Origin: Paenibacillus_V sp046244365
GTDB taxonomy: Bacteria > Bacillota > Bacilli > Paenibacillales > NBRC-103111
Length of the DNA stretch: 64,000 nt
NCBI RefSeq assembly: GCF_046244365.1
Contig: NZ_CP176395.1
Span: forward strand, 6,324,001-6,388,000
Direction: 5' to 3'
Part shown: positions 16,129 to 25,350 of the stretch, piece by piece
How positions within the stretch are numbered: position 1 is the first letter of the stretch
How the letters are laid out: each line of letters starts with the position of its first letter
Translations under genes and position numbers: made by a program
The notes under the pieces: generated by a model
Databases searched by the model: none
Told to the model about the DNA's origin: nothing
Seen by the model: the letters and a program-made list of their open reading frames with translations, nothing else

Positions 16129-16494
16129 ATGAAATACGGCAACCGGATTGCCCAATTGCGCGATGAAAGACGGCTAACCCAAGAAGAGCTGGCCGGCAAA
16201 GTCGGCATCACCCGTGCTGCACTTTCTCATTATGAAAATAACCGGCGCGAGCCGGACTATGAAACGATTCAAAAGATCGCAGACTTCTTCCAAGTATCCA
16301 TCGATTATATTATGGGGAGAAGCAGCGAACCGTCTGTGATGGATGCCAAGGTACAAGATTTTATCGACCAGCTCGAGCTGTCCGACCAAGCTCTCCTCGA
16401 TAAATTCGCCTTGACGATCGACGGCAAGCCGCTTACACCCGAAGAAGCCAAACGCTTTATCGCTTTTATACGCGCCGATCGCGCCATGAAATAG
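16129..16494 (+). CDS. XRE-family (Cro/C1-type) transcriptional regulator
   Basis: 121 residues. A HTH_3 domain covers residues 1-60: IAQLRDERRLTQEELAGKVGITRAALSHYENNRREPDYETIQKIA, cut here only to show the two helices of the DNA-reading motif around TQEELAGKVG and RAALSHYENN. A ~60-residue C-terminal part (from VMDAKVQDF to the end) is helical and probably mediates dimerisation or ligand/partner sensing. The ATG at 16129 follows GGAGG at nine bases; the long frame extension upstream has no start support. It is divergent from the PilZ operon and about 2.4 kb from the eps promoter, both of which carry matching palindromes. It plays the part that SinR/SlrR plays in B. subtilis, though with a different operator. 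Confidence 0.9.
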   Translation: MKYGNRIAQLRDERRLTQEELAGKVGITRAALSHYENNRREPDYETIQKIADFFQVSIDYIMGRSSEPSVMDAKVQDFIDQLELSDQALLDKFALTIDGKPLTPEEAKRFIAFIRADRAMK

Positions 16495-16509
16495 CCACCA
16501 TAAATCAGT

Positions 16510-16548
16510 AAAAACTCATGATGATAAGTTATCACCATGAGTTTTTTT
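16510..16548. terminator. Bidirectional intrinsic terminator
   Basis: AAAAACTCATG and CATGAGTTTTTTT enclose a second small palindrome, with a T run on the plus side and an A run on the other. It ends the XRE gene and the convergent 68-aa gene. Confidence 0.85.
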
Positions 16549-16591
16549 GTTCGTTGTCATTCGTTCCGTTCCATTCTCATATCCTATCCAG

Positions 16592-16798
16592 CTAGACGGC
16601 ATTGCGCGATTTCAGTTCATATTCATAGCCGGCCGCGGACTGTTCGAGAATCCAGTTATTTCCATCAATCGGGCGAGGGAGCCGATCGGTGTGTTCGGTT
16701 TGTTCGGTCAGCTGCTTCCATTCCTCATACTGTTCGAAGCGGATATCTAGCTGCGCTAAGATTTGGCGAACATCCAGTACGACGCGCTCTGCCTTCAT
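16592..16798 (-). CDS. Hypothetical 68-residue protein
   Basis: 68 residues, hydrophilic and probably alpha-helical in its first half (VVLDVRQILAQLDIRFEQYEEWKQL), without Cys pairs, membrane segment or signal peptide. The ATG at 16798 has GGGGT seven bases upstream. The gene is convergent with the XRE regulator and shares its terminator. Codon use and composition look like the neighbours. I do not recognise the family. Confidence 0.6.
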   Translation of the reverse strand: MKAERVVLDVRQILAQLDIRFEQYEEWKQLTEQTEHTDRLPRPIDGNNWILEQSAAGYEYELKSRNAV

Positions 16799-17127
16799 CG
16801 GATTACCCCACTTTTATGGTTTGTCATTCAATGCCTTTGAATCCTTCCCCACAACTAGTATTATAGACCATCCAAACAACAAAGGTTGTCAGAAACTGGG
16901 ACAAGTTAATAAAATTTTCTTTCTTTTTTTGTCGAAAATGTGGAGTTACGATGGATTTTTGAAAAAACAGACGAGAATTCCATACCCATTATCCTATGAA
17001 CACACAGCCATTAGTATGACTTCCATCAGCTACCCCCTCAAAAGAGCGAGTCCTTCCGTTCAACCTTTACCGAAAAATTCAGCTCAAAGAGCCGGGTCCG
17101 CTCCGGTCCCGGCTCATCACGATGCGA
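16799..17127. other. Gene-free stretch
   Basis: About 330 bases with no supported frame. It contains a poly-pyrimidine tract near 16915-16930 and ends in the hairpin at 17089-17115 that serves the small gene to its right. No other structure was recognised. Confidence 0.6.
17089..17115 (-). terminator. Hairpin downstream of the 48-aa gene
   Basis: GAGCCGGG (17089-17096) pairs with CCCGGCTC (17108-17115). It lies about 13 bases after the stop of the 17128-17274 gene. The T run after it is weak, so efficiency is uncertain. Confidence 0.55.
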
Positions 17128-17274
17128 TTATTGCGGATTGTTCTCCTTGCTGACTTGATTTAAGCTCGGCACATAATCCGCCGCTTTCTCCGGCTGCAGC
17201 TCCGTCTGCTCCTGCACGAATTTATTTTCCCGGTAGTCGGGGCTGGCATTTTTCTTTTTGGCTTTCTCATCCAT
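17128..17274 (-). CDS. 48-residue hydrophilic protein
   Basis: 48 residues, Lys/Glu/Gln/Asn-rich (MDEKAKKKN start, SKENNPQ end) and with no hydrophobic segment. The start ATG at 17274 follows GGGAGGTG with seven bases between, which is much better than expected by chance, and a hairpin follows the stop. Such small polar proteins are common among sporulation or stress genes of Bacillales, but no known motif is visible, so this remains a hypothetical protein. Confidence 0.6.
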   Translation of the reverse strand: MDEKAKKKNASPDYRENKFVQEQTELQPEKAADYVPSLNQVSKENNPQ

Positions 17275-17340
17275 TTTTCGTCACCTCCCCGCGTATCATA
17301 CCCGCAAGCGAATGCGATTATGCATGGATAAACGCCTAAC

Positions 17341-17394
17341 GGAGTCTTTGGATGCCGTGCGTTTGCCGAGACGATGAACAATCAGCGGAGATAT
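17341..17394. repeat. Dispersed short repeat, copy A
   Basis: Intergenic. GTCTTTGG, then TGCGTTTGCCGAGA, then GAACAATCAGCGGAG-ATAT match copy B at 36601-36650 in the same order and spacing with a few substitutions and one small insertion. Both copies lie between genes. Confidence 0.6.
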
Positions 17395-17409
17395 ACTTGC
17401 TGAATCGTC

Positions 17410-17453
17410 AAAAAAACGATCCATGCCTGCCTGCCGGCGTGCACGGATCGTTT
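17410..17453 (-). terminator. Terminator of the RCC1-repeat gene
   Basis: On the minus strand AAACGATCCGTGC pairs with GCATGGATCGTTT and is followed by a T run. It lies about 20 bases after the stop of the large secreted-protein gene. Confidence 0.85.
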
Positions 17454-17473
17454 GATCGTGGCGAATGTAAGAC

Positions 17474-20400
17474 TTATCGTCCGATTTGTATGAGGAGGAA
17501 ACGGATATCGTAGCGGTCCGATACGCCGTCTCCCGTAACATCGTGAACCCGTCTCAAATATTTGACGACATCATCGATTCGGATTCCGTTCAGGTTGGCA
17601 TCTAGATCCGCACGAATGGCATCCACCTCGGACGGACCTTTAACAGGGATCGTTTGGCCGACATTCGTTTGGCCCGACCCTTGCCGTATGGCACCCTCGG
17701 ACAGCTTGAGCGTTATCCCGCCATCGGTCAAAGGAGCGTCGAGCGTCAGCGTCAAGGAATAACCCGCCGGATCGCTAATATCGAATGCAACGTCCGCAGG
17801 CGTAACGATACCGGCTCCATCATGGATCTCGAATCGCTGAGGATTCAGCACCGCGTGCGGATCCAAAGCCTGGGAGAGCATCACCGTAATCGTATGGCGG
17901 GCGGGATCCGCAAACGCAAATTTCGCTTGAAGCGGATTTGACTCGGCCGCCAGAGCGACTTCATACGATTGTTCAGTCCCATCCTGCGCTTTTATGACGA
18001 TTCCGAACCGGTATTGTCCCGCTTGAATACCGTTAATTTGCACAAGTCTGTCCGCTTGGCCATATACCGTTTCGGTAACGGTCGGGCCGGATACTTGGCT
18101 AATCGTAAAGGTGGCCATGGGATCCGACAGAAGCAGCTGCCATTCCAGCGACTGCTGGGACGCCGCTACCGTGATCGAAACTTCGTTGCCCACAGGCTGG
18201 GCGAGGCCCCCGGCATGCGCAATGCCGATCAATTCGGCATTATTCGACCCGCTTCGGCTTACCGCCAGTACGTAGCTTCGGGTCGACTGATTTTCCGCTG
18301 TAACGACGATCTCGATATGCGTTATACCAACCTCTACATATACGTTGTCCGTTACGGAGACATGCGCTCGTCCGTTGACATTGATATTCAGGGTCGCCTT
18401 CCCTAGATCCGCAAGCGTCGGCGTGACAAAAATTTCGTACACGCTGTTCGCAACCGTTACCTGATAATCCTGCACACTTGGCGCGAACGGGAGCGGAACC
18501 GGTACTTGTTGGCCTGCGGCATCAAATCCTAGCAGAGAGATGTCGCTTAAATAATTGTTGGCCGATAAAGATATTGCGGTTACCGTGATCATAAACGTTT
18601 TCGTCTCCGTCACGGCGCCCTTGGTGATCGTCGCCTTCAATTCGACAGCTTGATTGCCTTGCGCCGCCGCCGGACGGTGAACCGTTCCGTCGGTTCCGAC
18701 GAACGCTTCGGGATTCGCGTTCCACGTAATGGCCGAACCGTTATCTCCTGTGGCCGGCAGCGTCAAGTTGTCCGTCACGTCCCACAGGTAGCTGTTCGTC
18801 CCCAAGATAACGGCGTCTGTCAGTGCTTCTTTGTCCGCCGCGACGATCTGCGCGTCCGGGTTAGGCTGTATGACAAGCGAATCCTCGAGCGCCGCCGGCC
18901 ATCCTGAGAATCTCGCATAGAATGTCTTTGCTCCTGCAGCGGGATTCGTCAAGCCTGCATCCCCTGAGATGACGACAGTGACCGGAACGAACGCCTCCAA
19001 CTGCCCCCGAGGCTTGATTCGCATCGACGGATTGGCTGCGGCAGCGTCCGTTTCGACGCTATCCGCGCTTACTCCTCCGATCGTGACAAGCGAAGGATCC
19101 ACCGTCACCGGCAAGAAGGTTCCTGCCGGGTAAATAAACTCCAGCCAATCGCCTGCCAGCAACGGCTTGCCCGGTGTGACGGTAAACGAGTATGTGACAT
19201 TCGTGTCCCCTTCCGTCCGTTTATCCGCCGAAACGTCGAATGCCGTTAACCCGGACGGAGTCGTTACCTGTAAAACGGCTTCGATCGAATCGTTATATAG
19301 TGTAGAAATGGAGAATACGTAGGAACCCGGTTCTGACGGTAAAACGAACGTCTCCAGTTCGTTCCGACGAAGCGCAATTTCGACATTCGTATTCCTCGCA
19401 ATACCGGACACCAGCTTGAGTCTCAACCGATGCGTTCCGATGACGGAAACAATCGGCCGTTGGCCGTTGACTTCCGCCACGGAACCGTCAAAGCCCGTCA
19501 TATCGATGGCGCTCGGGAGCGAAATATAAATATCGTCACCCGCAGACAATTCGTCGACCGTTTGCATATGCATCAAAAGCATAGTTGACATTCCGGCAGG
19601 GTTCCCCGGCATTTCGGAGAACACCCCCGCTGCGGCAAGCGGGCTGCGATAGGCCTGAACGGCAAACGCACTGCCGCTGCCGGCATATCCGCCGCCGAGC
19701 CGGCCGTTCGCATTGGCGCCCCAGTTCCAGATGGTGCCGTCCGTCTGCCGGGCAGCCGTATAATGCTCGGAGACGGTTACATCCGCAACGCCAAGGAGCG
19801 GCGTACTGTCAGGAGTCCCTGCGATATTCACGTAGCCGGGGCTGCTTCGATCGCCGCCGGAGATGCCGCTGCCGAGCTCCCCCTCGTCATTCGAACCTGC
19901 AGCGCGAACCGAGCCGTCGGTCATTACGGCCATTGTAGCCGCATGGCCGGCATGTACGGACCGTATGCTTTTGCCGCCATCGGGAAAGCGGTCGTTAGCG
20001 ATCGGTACCGGACTCGCTTCGTATTCCTCGACAGGCAAACCGAGCCTGCCGTTTTCATTGCTTCCCCACACATACGCTTGACCGTCCGCTCCAAGAGCCG
20101 CCATATGCTTATCGCCTACGCTGATTTGAGCGGCGGTGAAACCGTTTAGCCACGAGGGAAAGGGCATTGCCGCGAGCGCTTCTTCGCCCAGACCGAGCTG
20201 CCCGAAAGCATTGTCGCCCCATGTCCAAACCGATTGGTCGTATCGAATCGCAGCGAGCGCATTGCCTCCCGCAGAAATGGCTTTCATAGCGGATAAGTAC
20301 GGTACGGCCGCCGGAACGCTGCTGCGTTGACCGATTATCGCATGCTGCTGCGTCCCGTCCCGCAGCGTTCCCCACGTCCAAACCGACCCGTCTTTCAGGA

Positions 20401-23400
20401 GAGCCGCCGTCCCCTCGTCCGTCGCAGCTATCGCTACGACATTCGACAGCTTTTGATCCGGATTGTCCGGAGCATTCGGATCCCGCACGGCAACCGGAGT
20501 CGCGATCGGAATCTCGCTATACGTGCCAATACCTAGCTGGCCGGAGCCGTTCAAGCCCCATCCCCAAACCGTACCGTCGTTCTTCAGAACGACGACATGC
20601 GACTTGCCGGCGGCTACCGCAACGACTCCGCTCAGCCCTTCTACCGGAACCGGCCTGTTTCTGACGATGCCGTCCGGCGTTCTTCCCCACTGCCAGACGG
20701 AGCCATCCGGTCTAACGGCAACCGTCATTTCGCCGGTACCGGCGATTTGGGAGCCTCCCGGTGCGAGCGCAGGCGCTTTATTGATCAATACGGTAATCCT
20801 GTTTGCTACAGGCTGAGGCGGCGTCCCGTATTCGTTCGAGATTTCGATGTCCAAATAATGCTGGCCGACGGTTAAAGCAGCCGGATCGAACAGGATGGGC
20901 GTGTTTGCCTGCTGATCGACATTATCCAGCCTTGCCGTAAATGTCGCTCCCGCCTTCAGCTGCGGCGCGATGGAGACCGGCAAGCCGAATGCATGTTCCA
21001 GGTTAAGCGTGTACACCGTCCTTCCTTGCTCGAACGTCTCTACCGTACGAACGGGTGCTCCGCCGGCCTCGATCGATAAACCGTCTGGAAAAGCGGATGA
21101 TGTCAGGAAAATGGAGGCGGAGAACAGATCCGGTTTAGGGAGCGGTTCGGTTTTGTGTTCAAGCTGAACAAAAACGGTTTTCAGCCCCACGGTCGTATCC
21201 GGGAAGGACAATTTCGTTTCGTTCGCCGCATCCATCCACCCCCCGGGCCAATGAATGCCGTCGTACGAGAGCCGCATACGGAAATCTGCGATATTCTCCA
21301 TCGTCAGATTGACTTTCACATTCGGGGATCCGGTCACGGTCGCGCCGTTATTCAGCGTGACGGCGGCATCGGATTGCGTCCAGAACGATATCGGATAACG
21401 GCTTTCTGCAGACGAAGTCTCATATTTCAACGTGACGGACGCCGAATCCGGCTCTCCTGCGCCCGGCAAAAACCATTCGGAATTATACGGATTGGTCACC
21501 CCGGAGATGTCCAATACGGCTTTATTTCCTTTGGTTGCCTCCGGGTTGCTTATGTACAGCCAGCCGTCGGCACTGGCATTTATTGGCCGGCCGTTCATAT
21601 AAGTATGCGTAGTTTCGTCCATTTCTCCGGGGAACGAGACCAGCAACCGCTCGTCCGGAACGTCGCCTCTCTGGAAAAATTCGATATGGTACTGAACGTC
21701 GTTCGCTTCCCAGCGGTAGCTGCTTGCGGACACGTTTAAGATTTCGATATCGGAAAGACTCATGACGGCATAGGCATGAGCCTGCGAAGAAGCCGAGAGA
21801 TAGAACGCATAATCGCCGGCGCCGGACGGAAGCGTAAAGCCCTCGGCCAGCGAAGTAATCGCCACAGCCATACCCGGTTCTATCGCTTCCGCAAGCGGAA
21901 TCGCAATCGTTCTATTGCCCGCATCAACGGCTATCGGTGAAGAAACCTCGAGCGGCGCGCCGTTTGCCGTAACCGCAAATGCCGTACCTGAAGTGCCGTT
22001 CCAATAGAAGCTCTCCGGCCAGCGGATCACTAGCGGAGCATTCTCCGGTTTCCGGTAGTCCGCCGTATAATGGAAGGATAACGGCACCTGTTCCCCGTAC
22101 CCTTTCATCGCGCCGCTCTCGAACACCGCTCCATGCTTGGATACGGGAATGACCGCATGCGCTACGGATCCTGTATCCGTACGGCCGTTGCCCAGCTGCC
22201 CGAGATCGTTCGCTCCCCAACCATACAGCTTGTCCGTTTCGCTTTCCTGCGCAAACGCAAAAGTCAGACCGGCCGCAAGAGCCGCAAACCTTTGATTGGA
22301 AATGGTTACCACCGGACCGGCTTCCAACGGATTCTCATTGGACGCATTCCCGAGCTTGCCTTTCGTATTGTCGCCCCAGCCGTAAAGCTTGTATTCGTCG
22401 CTGCCTTCCCTTACGGCAGCCAGCATATAGTCCGGACCGGCGGTAATGGCGCTAATCTTGTCTTTAGTGAATACCTCTTGCGGCCATGCTCTTCCCGGGG
22501 AAATCTCCCGGTTCCCGATCTGGCCTGCGTCATTGGCTCCCCAAGTCCAAACCGCATCTTCCTCCACCCCGTCGACGGAAGTGCCAAGGAGCAATGCGCT
22601 GTATTCGGACCCTGCAGCAATGCTACGGATACGGTCGTCATTTTGCAGCGGAATGATGCTGGTGGAAGAAGAAACAAGAACGACCGGCGTCTCCCGGCTC
22701 TCGGAAGTTTCAAGGCCTAGCTGCCCTTTGTCGTTTCTGCCCCACCCTATTACAAACTGCCCCTCATGACTCTCTTGAAACACTAACGCGTGGCCGTCGC
22801 CAAAAGCTGCATCGATAATCTCCATGTTCCGAGGAATTCCTCCCACCCAGCCCGGAGAATCCGAAAATAGAGCCTGCACCGTCCTGCCAAGCCGGCCGTC
22901 GGCCGCATTTCCCCACGTGTACAGATCGGTGAGAAAACCGTCTCCGTATCCAACCGTCACCGCGCCGGCAAAATCGCTGCCAGCGTATACGCCCGTTACT
23001 TTTGGACCGAAGCCGCCGCGTGGGGCAAGCTCATCGGACGCGAGTTTGGCAGGCGCATCTCTATCCTCGGTATCGGAAGCGGCTTCGGTACCGAGTCCAA
23101 GCCGTCCGTCTCCGTTATATCCCCATGCCCAAACTTGCCCGTTCGCGTCGAGCGCTATCGTAAACCCCCTTGGGTTGCCGTCGGGATCCAAATCCCCGCC
23201 GGCGGCCGCGTCGATGAACCGGGTCCCCGAGGGAAAGCCCGTTACCATTGCGGGTTCAGGATGGGCCGAAGCATCCGTTTGCCCGATCCCCAGCTCCCCG
23301 TAACGGTTAGTCCCCCACGTCCACAGCGTGCCGTCATTTTTAATTCCGACGACGTGTCCCGGCCCTGCCGACAACGTTCGGTAAGTTTCTTCCGCGAACT

Positions 23401-23548
23401 GCGAATCGCCGTCCGCTTCGATATGCCATCCCCCATAGGCTTCCGCCTTGTTAGTATATAGACCGCCGGCGGCGCCGATAACGACGCCCAGTACAAGCAG
23501 CATTAGCAGCATGTTGCCGCGAATGGTCCGAGCTCTCTCCCCACTCAT
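17474..23548 (-). CDS. Giant secreted RCC1-repeat protein with Ig/cadherin-like domains and dockerin-like C-terminus
   Basis: 2024 residues. A signal peptide occupies about residues 1-37 (hydrophobic core LLMLLVLGVVIGAAGG, cleavage near NKAEA). Two separate RCC1 blocks follow, at about 55-455 and 940-1290, each with repeated WTWGxNxxGQLG motifs; each block has enough units for a seven-bladed propeller. Between and after them are beta-sandwich regions, including an atrophied bacterial Ig-type domain near 1600-1660 and a cadherin-like sandwich near 1670-1750. The last ~50 residues hold DVTGDGVSDRYDI, a calcium-binding EF-hand, preceded by a degenerate half, as in type-I dockerins. ATG 23548 is chosen over 23557 because AAGGAAGG then has proper spacing. 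It is probably a surface or matrix protein-binding scaffold. It is monocistronic, with its own terminator. Confidence 0.88.
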   Translation of the reverse strand: MSGERARTIRGNMLLMLLVLGVVIGAAGGLYTNKAEAYGGWHIEADGDSQFAEETYRTLSAGPGHVVGIKNDGTLWTWGTNRYGELGIGQTDASAHPEPAMVTGFPSGTRFIDAAAGGDLDPDGNPRGFTIALDANGQVWAWGYNGDGRLGLGTEAASDTEDRDAPAKLASDELAPRGGFGPKVTGVYAGSDFAGAVTVGYGDGFLTDLYTWGNAADGRLGRTVQALFSDSPGWVGGIPRNMEIIDAAFGDGHALVFQESHEGQFVIGWGRNDKGQLGLETSESRETPVVLVSSSTSIIPLQNDDRIRSIAAGSEYSALLLGTSVDGVEEDAVWTWGANDAGQIGNREISPGRAWPQEVFTKDKISAITAGPDYMLAAVREGSDEYKLYGWGDNTKGKLGNASNENPLEAGPVVTISNQRFAALAAGLTFAFAQESETDKLYGWGANDLGQLGNGRTDTGSVAHAVIPVSKHGAVFESGAMKGYGEQVPLSFHYTADYRKPENAPLVIRWPESFYWNGTSGTAFAVTANGAPLEVSSPIAVDAGNRTIAIPLAEAIEPGMAVAITSLAEGFTLPSGAGDYAFYLSASSQAHAYAVMSLSDIEILNVSASSYRWEANDVQYHIEFFQRGDVPDERLLVSFPGEMDETTHTYMNGRPINASADGWLYISNPEATKGNKAVLDISGVTNPYNSEWFLPGAGEPDSASVTLKYETSSAESRYPISFWTQSDAAVTLNNGATVTGSPNVKVNLTMENIADFRMRLSYDGIHWPGGWMDAANETKLSFPDTTVGLKTVFVQLEHKTEPLPKPDLFSASIFLTSSAFPDGLSIEAGGAPVRTVETFEQGRTVYTLNLEHAFGLPVSIAPQLKAGATFTARLDNVDQQANTPILFDPAALTVGQHYLDIEISNEYGTPPQPVANRITVLINKAPALAPGGSQIAGTGEMTVAVRPDGSVWQWGRTPDGIVRNRPVPVEGLSGVVAVAAGKSHVVVLKNDGTVWGWGLNGSGQLGIGTYSEIPIATPVAVRDPNAPDNPDQKLSNVVAIAATDEGTAALLKDGSVWTWGTLRDGTQQHAIIGQRSSVPAAVPYLSAMKAISAGGNALAAIRYDQSVWTWGDNAFGQLGLGEEALAAMPFPSWLNGFTAAQISVGDKHMAALGADGQAYVWGSNENGRLGLPVEEYEASPVPIANDRFPDGGKSIRSVHAGHAATMAVMTDGSVRAAGSNDEGELGSGISGGDRSSPGYVNIAGTPDSTPLLGVADVTVSEHYTAARQTDGTIWNWGANANGRLGGGYAGSGSAFAVQAYRSPLAAAGVFSEMPGNPAGMSTMLLMHMQTVDELSAGDDIYISLPSAIDMTGFDGSVAEVNGQRPIVSVIGTHRLRLKLVSGIARNTNVEIALRRNELETFVLPSEPGSYVFSISTLYNDSIEAVLQVTTPSGLTAFDVSADKRTEGDTNVTYSFTVTPGKPLLAGDWLEFIYPAGTFLPVTVDPSLVTIGGVSADSVETDAAAANPSMRIKPRGQLEAFVPVTVVISGDAGLTNPAAGAKTFYARFSGWPAALEDSLVIQPNPDAQIVAADKEALTDAVILGTNSYLWDVTDNLTLPATGDNGSAITWNANPEAFVGTDGTVHRPAAAQGNQAVELKATITKGAVTETKTFMITVTAISLSANNYLSDISLLGFDAAGQQVPVPLPFAPSVQDYQVTVANSVYEIFVTPTLADLGKATLNINVNGRAHVSVTDNVYVEVGITHIEIVVTAENQSTRSYVLAVSRSGSNNAELIGIAHAGGLAQPVGNEVSITVAASQQSLEWQLLLSDPMATFTISQVSGPTVTETVYGQADRLVQINGIQAGQYRFGIVIKAQDGTEQSYEVALAAESNPLQAKFAFADPARHTITVMLSQALDPHAVLNPQRFEIHDGAGIVTPADVAFDISDPAGYSLTLTLDAPLTDGGITLKLSEGAIRQGSGQTNVGQTIPVKGPSEVDAIRADLDANLNGIRIDDVVKYLRRVHDVTGDGVSDRYDIRFLLIQIGR

Positions 23549-23748
23549 CGCTTGCATCCTTCCTTAACATGGACTGAGAAATAATTCCTTCTCGTTTTCC
23601 TTCGATTATACCGCAACTTTCGACCTAATAGGATAAGATTAATATAAAATCGACAATTTCAATAGAGATAGTGATGCATTTTGTCGAGACTGCCGTCCTA
23701 TCGAGATCCGTACCCTAAGAATGAAAGCTCCCTCCGGCCGGAACGATC

Positions 23749-23798
23749 AAAAAAAAGAACCTTCGTCCCCCCATACCTGGCGGAGTCGAAGATTCTTC
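23749..23798 (-). terminator. Terminator of the ykoEDC-tenA operon
   Basis: On the minus strand AGAATCTTCG... pairs with CGAAGGTTCT and is followed by eight Ts. It lies about 35 bases downstream of tenA. Confidence 0.8.
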
Positions 23799-23830
23799 TA
23801 AACATTCCTGGCAATTCCGGCGGTAAGCCG

Positions 23831-24496
23831 CTACACCGGCCACTTCTCCTGGCGGTAAGCCATTTCCCAGAACATCAGCTCATAACGGCTGCTGATCAGG
23901 AAATGACGCTTCATCCGCTCGCGGTCCGCGTCCGATATTTTTGCCGCAATCTCGTCAAACCGTTCGATCTGCTCCTTGACGAGCTCCCCGAACCATTCGC
24001 CGCCGTAGGCGTCGATCCATTCCTGATAAATCGGATGGCCGGGCTTCGAGCCCTTCAACCGCTCGCCGATCTCATAATAGAGCCAGTAACACGGCAGAAT
24101 CGCCGCGATCACATCGCCGAGATGCCCCGTATACGCAGCCCTATACATGTGCGACGTATAAGCATAGGCGGTAGGCGCCGGTTCGAACGAAGCTTTTTCT
24201 TCATCGGTTATGTCCAGCAGCTTGGAAAACTTCTCGTGCAGCGACAGCTCGGCGCCATATGTACCTTGCGCATGCACCGCCATCCGGTTCGTCGTAAACA
24301 AATCGTCCGCTTTGGCGGCTCCCAGCGCCTGCACGCGGGCGAACTGCGACAAATAGTAAGCATCCTGCATCACGTAGTAGCGGAACGCCTCGATCGGCAG
24401 CGTGCCGTCGGCGATGCCGGTTACGAACGGATGATCGAAGCTTGCCTGCCAAATATCATCGGCCTCTTGCCGTACCTGCTTGGAAAATGTCGTCAT
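23831..24496 (-). CDS. tenA: Thiaminase II / aminopyrimidine aminohydrolase
   Basis: 221 residues. TenA hydrolyses the amino group of degraded thiamine pyrimidines (for example aminomethyl-HMP to HMP), feeding salvage. The family blocks FYYVMQDAYYLSQFA-like (here RYYVMQDAYYL), the catalytic Cys in ILPCYWLYYEIG and the final Glu in SRYELMFWEMAY are present. It is the last gene of the operon, 46 bases after ykoC, so the whole unit imports and processes the pyrimidine moiety under TPP control. The AGGAGG site is 11 bases before the ATG, slightly far. Confidence 0.95.
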   Translation of the reverse strand: MTTFSKQVRQEADDIWQASFDHPFVTGIADGTLPIEAFRYYVMQDAYYLSQFARVQALGAAKADDLFTTNRMAVHAQGTYGAELSLHEKFSKLLDITDEEKASFEPAPTAYAYTSHMYRAAYTGHLGDVIAAILPCYWLYYEIGERLKGSKPGHPIYQEWIDAYGGEWFGELVKEQIERFDEIAAKISDADRERMKRHFLISSRYELMFWEMAYRQEKWPV

Positions 24497-24542
24497 GCTG
24501 CATCCAACCTCCTAAGTGTGAATCTCTGTAAGTTTGCCGGTT

Positions 24543-25346
24543 CTACCCGATCATTCTAACGTCCGTCATGTCAAAAACGGGAGCGTACCCGCTCAGTCCG
24601 ATCGCCACGGCCGCAATAGCCGAATACACGATGATCGCAAGGATATCGGTCCGCGACAAGCTCAGCTCGTAGTAATACGTTCGCCGCTTGGCTTCCGAGA
24701 AGCGCTTGGCCTCCATCGCCACGGCGATCCGTTGCGCCCGCCGAATGCTCTGCGCGAGCAGCGGAACCGCATATGCCTTCAGCTTCCGGTACAATCCCCC
24801 CAAGCCTCGCTGCCGCCGGATGCCGCGTACCTTGAGCGCATAGCGCAGCGTCTGCAGTTCCTCGAGCAGCAGCGGAATAAGCCGGATCGAAGCCATGAAG
24901 CTGTACGCGTATTTCGGCGGCAGCTTCGCTTGCTGCATGAGCGAATAGAACAGGTAGACCGGCCTCGTCGTCAAGGCGAACGTCAACCCGAGTACGGCAA
25001 AATCAAGCGCCCGGAAGCCGAGATGCACGCCGCGGAAAAAGCTTTCCTTCGTCACCGAAACCAGTCCCCACTCGAACCAGAGCGTCGTTCCTTTGCCGAA
25101 TAAGGTCATGGACAACGCGCTGGACACGAAAATGAGCAAAAACGGCGACATATACAACAGCAGCCTCCGCAGCGGGTGTCCCGAGAAAAGAAGAAGCAGC
25201 GCGAGATGAAACAACGTCATGTAAACGAGGGTATCGAGATTATGGACGAACATCGCATACACGAAAAGGACGATGAACAGCAGCAGCTTAAGTGCGGGAT
25301 TGCCGCGGTGCAGCCACGTTTCCCGGTAGGTGAAATCGATCTGCAT
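24543..25346 (-). CDS. ykoC: ECF transporter transmembrane (T) component of the HMP/thiamine importer
   Basis: 267 residues with about five or six membrane helices. The cytoplasmic coupling helices carry the family's Ala-Arg-Gly-like motif (LKVRGIRRQRG and AMEAKRFSEAKR). It links the ATPase to the substrate-binding subunit YkoE. The start ATG lies four bases after ykoD, whose end contains the GGGAGGGG binding site. Together with ykoD and ykoE it forms a dedicated group I ECF transporter. Confidence 0.92.
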   Translation of the reverse strand: MQIDFTYRETWLHRGNPALKLLLFIVLFVYAMFVHNLDTLVYMTLFHLALLLLFSGHPLRRLLLYMSPFLLIFVSSALSMTLFGKGTTLWFEWGLVSVTKESFFRGVHLGFRALDFAVLGLTFALTTRPVYLFYSLMQQAKLPPKYAYSFMASIRLIPLLLEELQTLRYALKVRGIRRQRGLGGLYRKLKAYAVPLLAQSIRRAQRIAVAMEAKRFSEAKRRTYYYELSLSRTDILAIIVYSAIAAVAIGLSGYAPVFDMTDVRMIG

Positions 25347-25350
25347 CGGT

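Noticed and set aside
23681..24559. 292-residue plus-strand frame opposite tenA
   Set aside because: tenA is complete and in an operon; the frame crosses its terminator.
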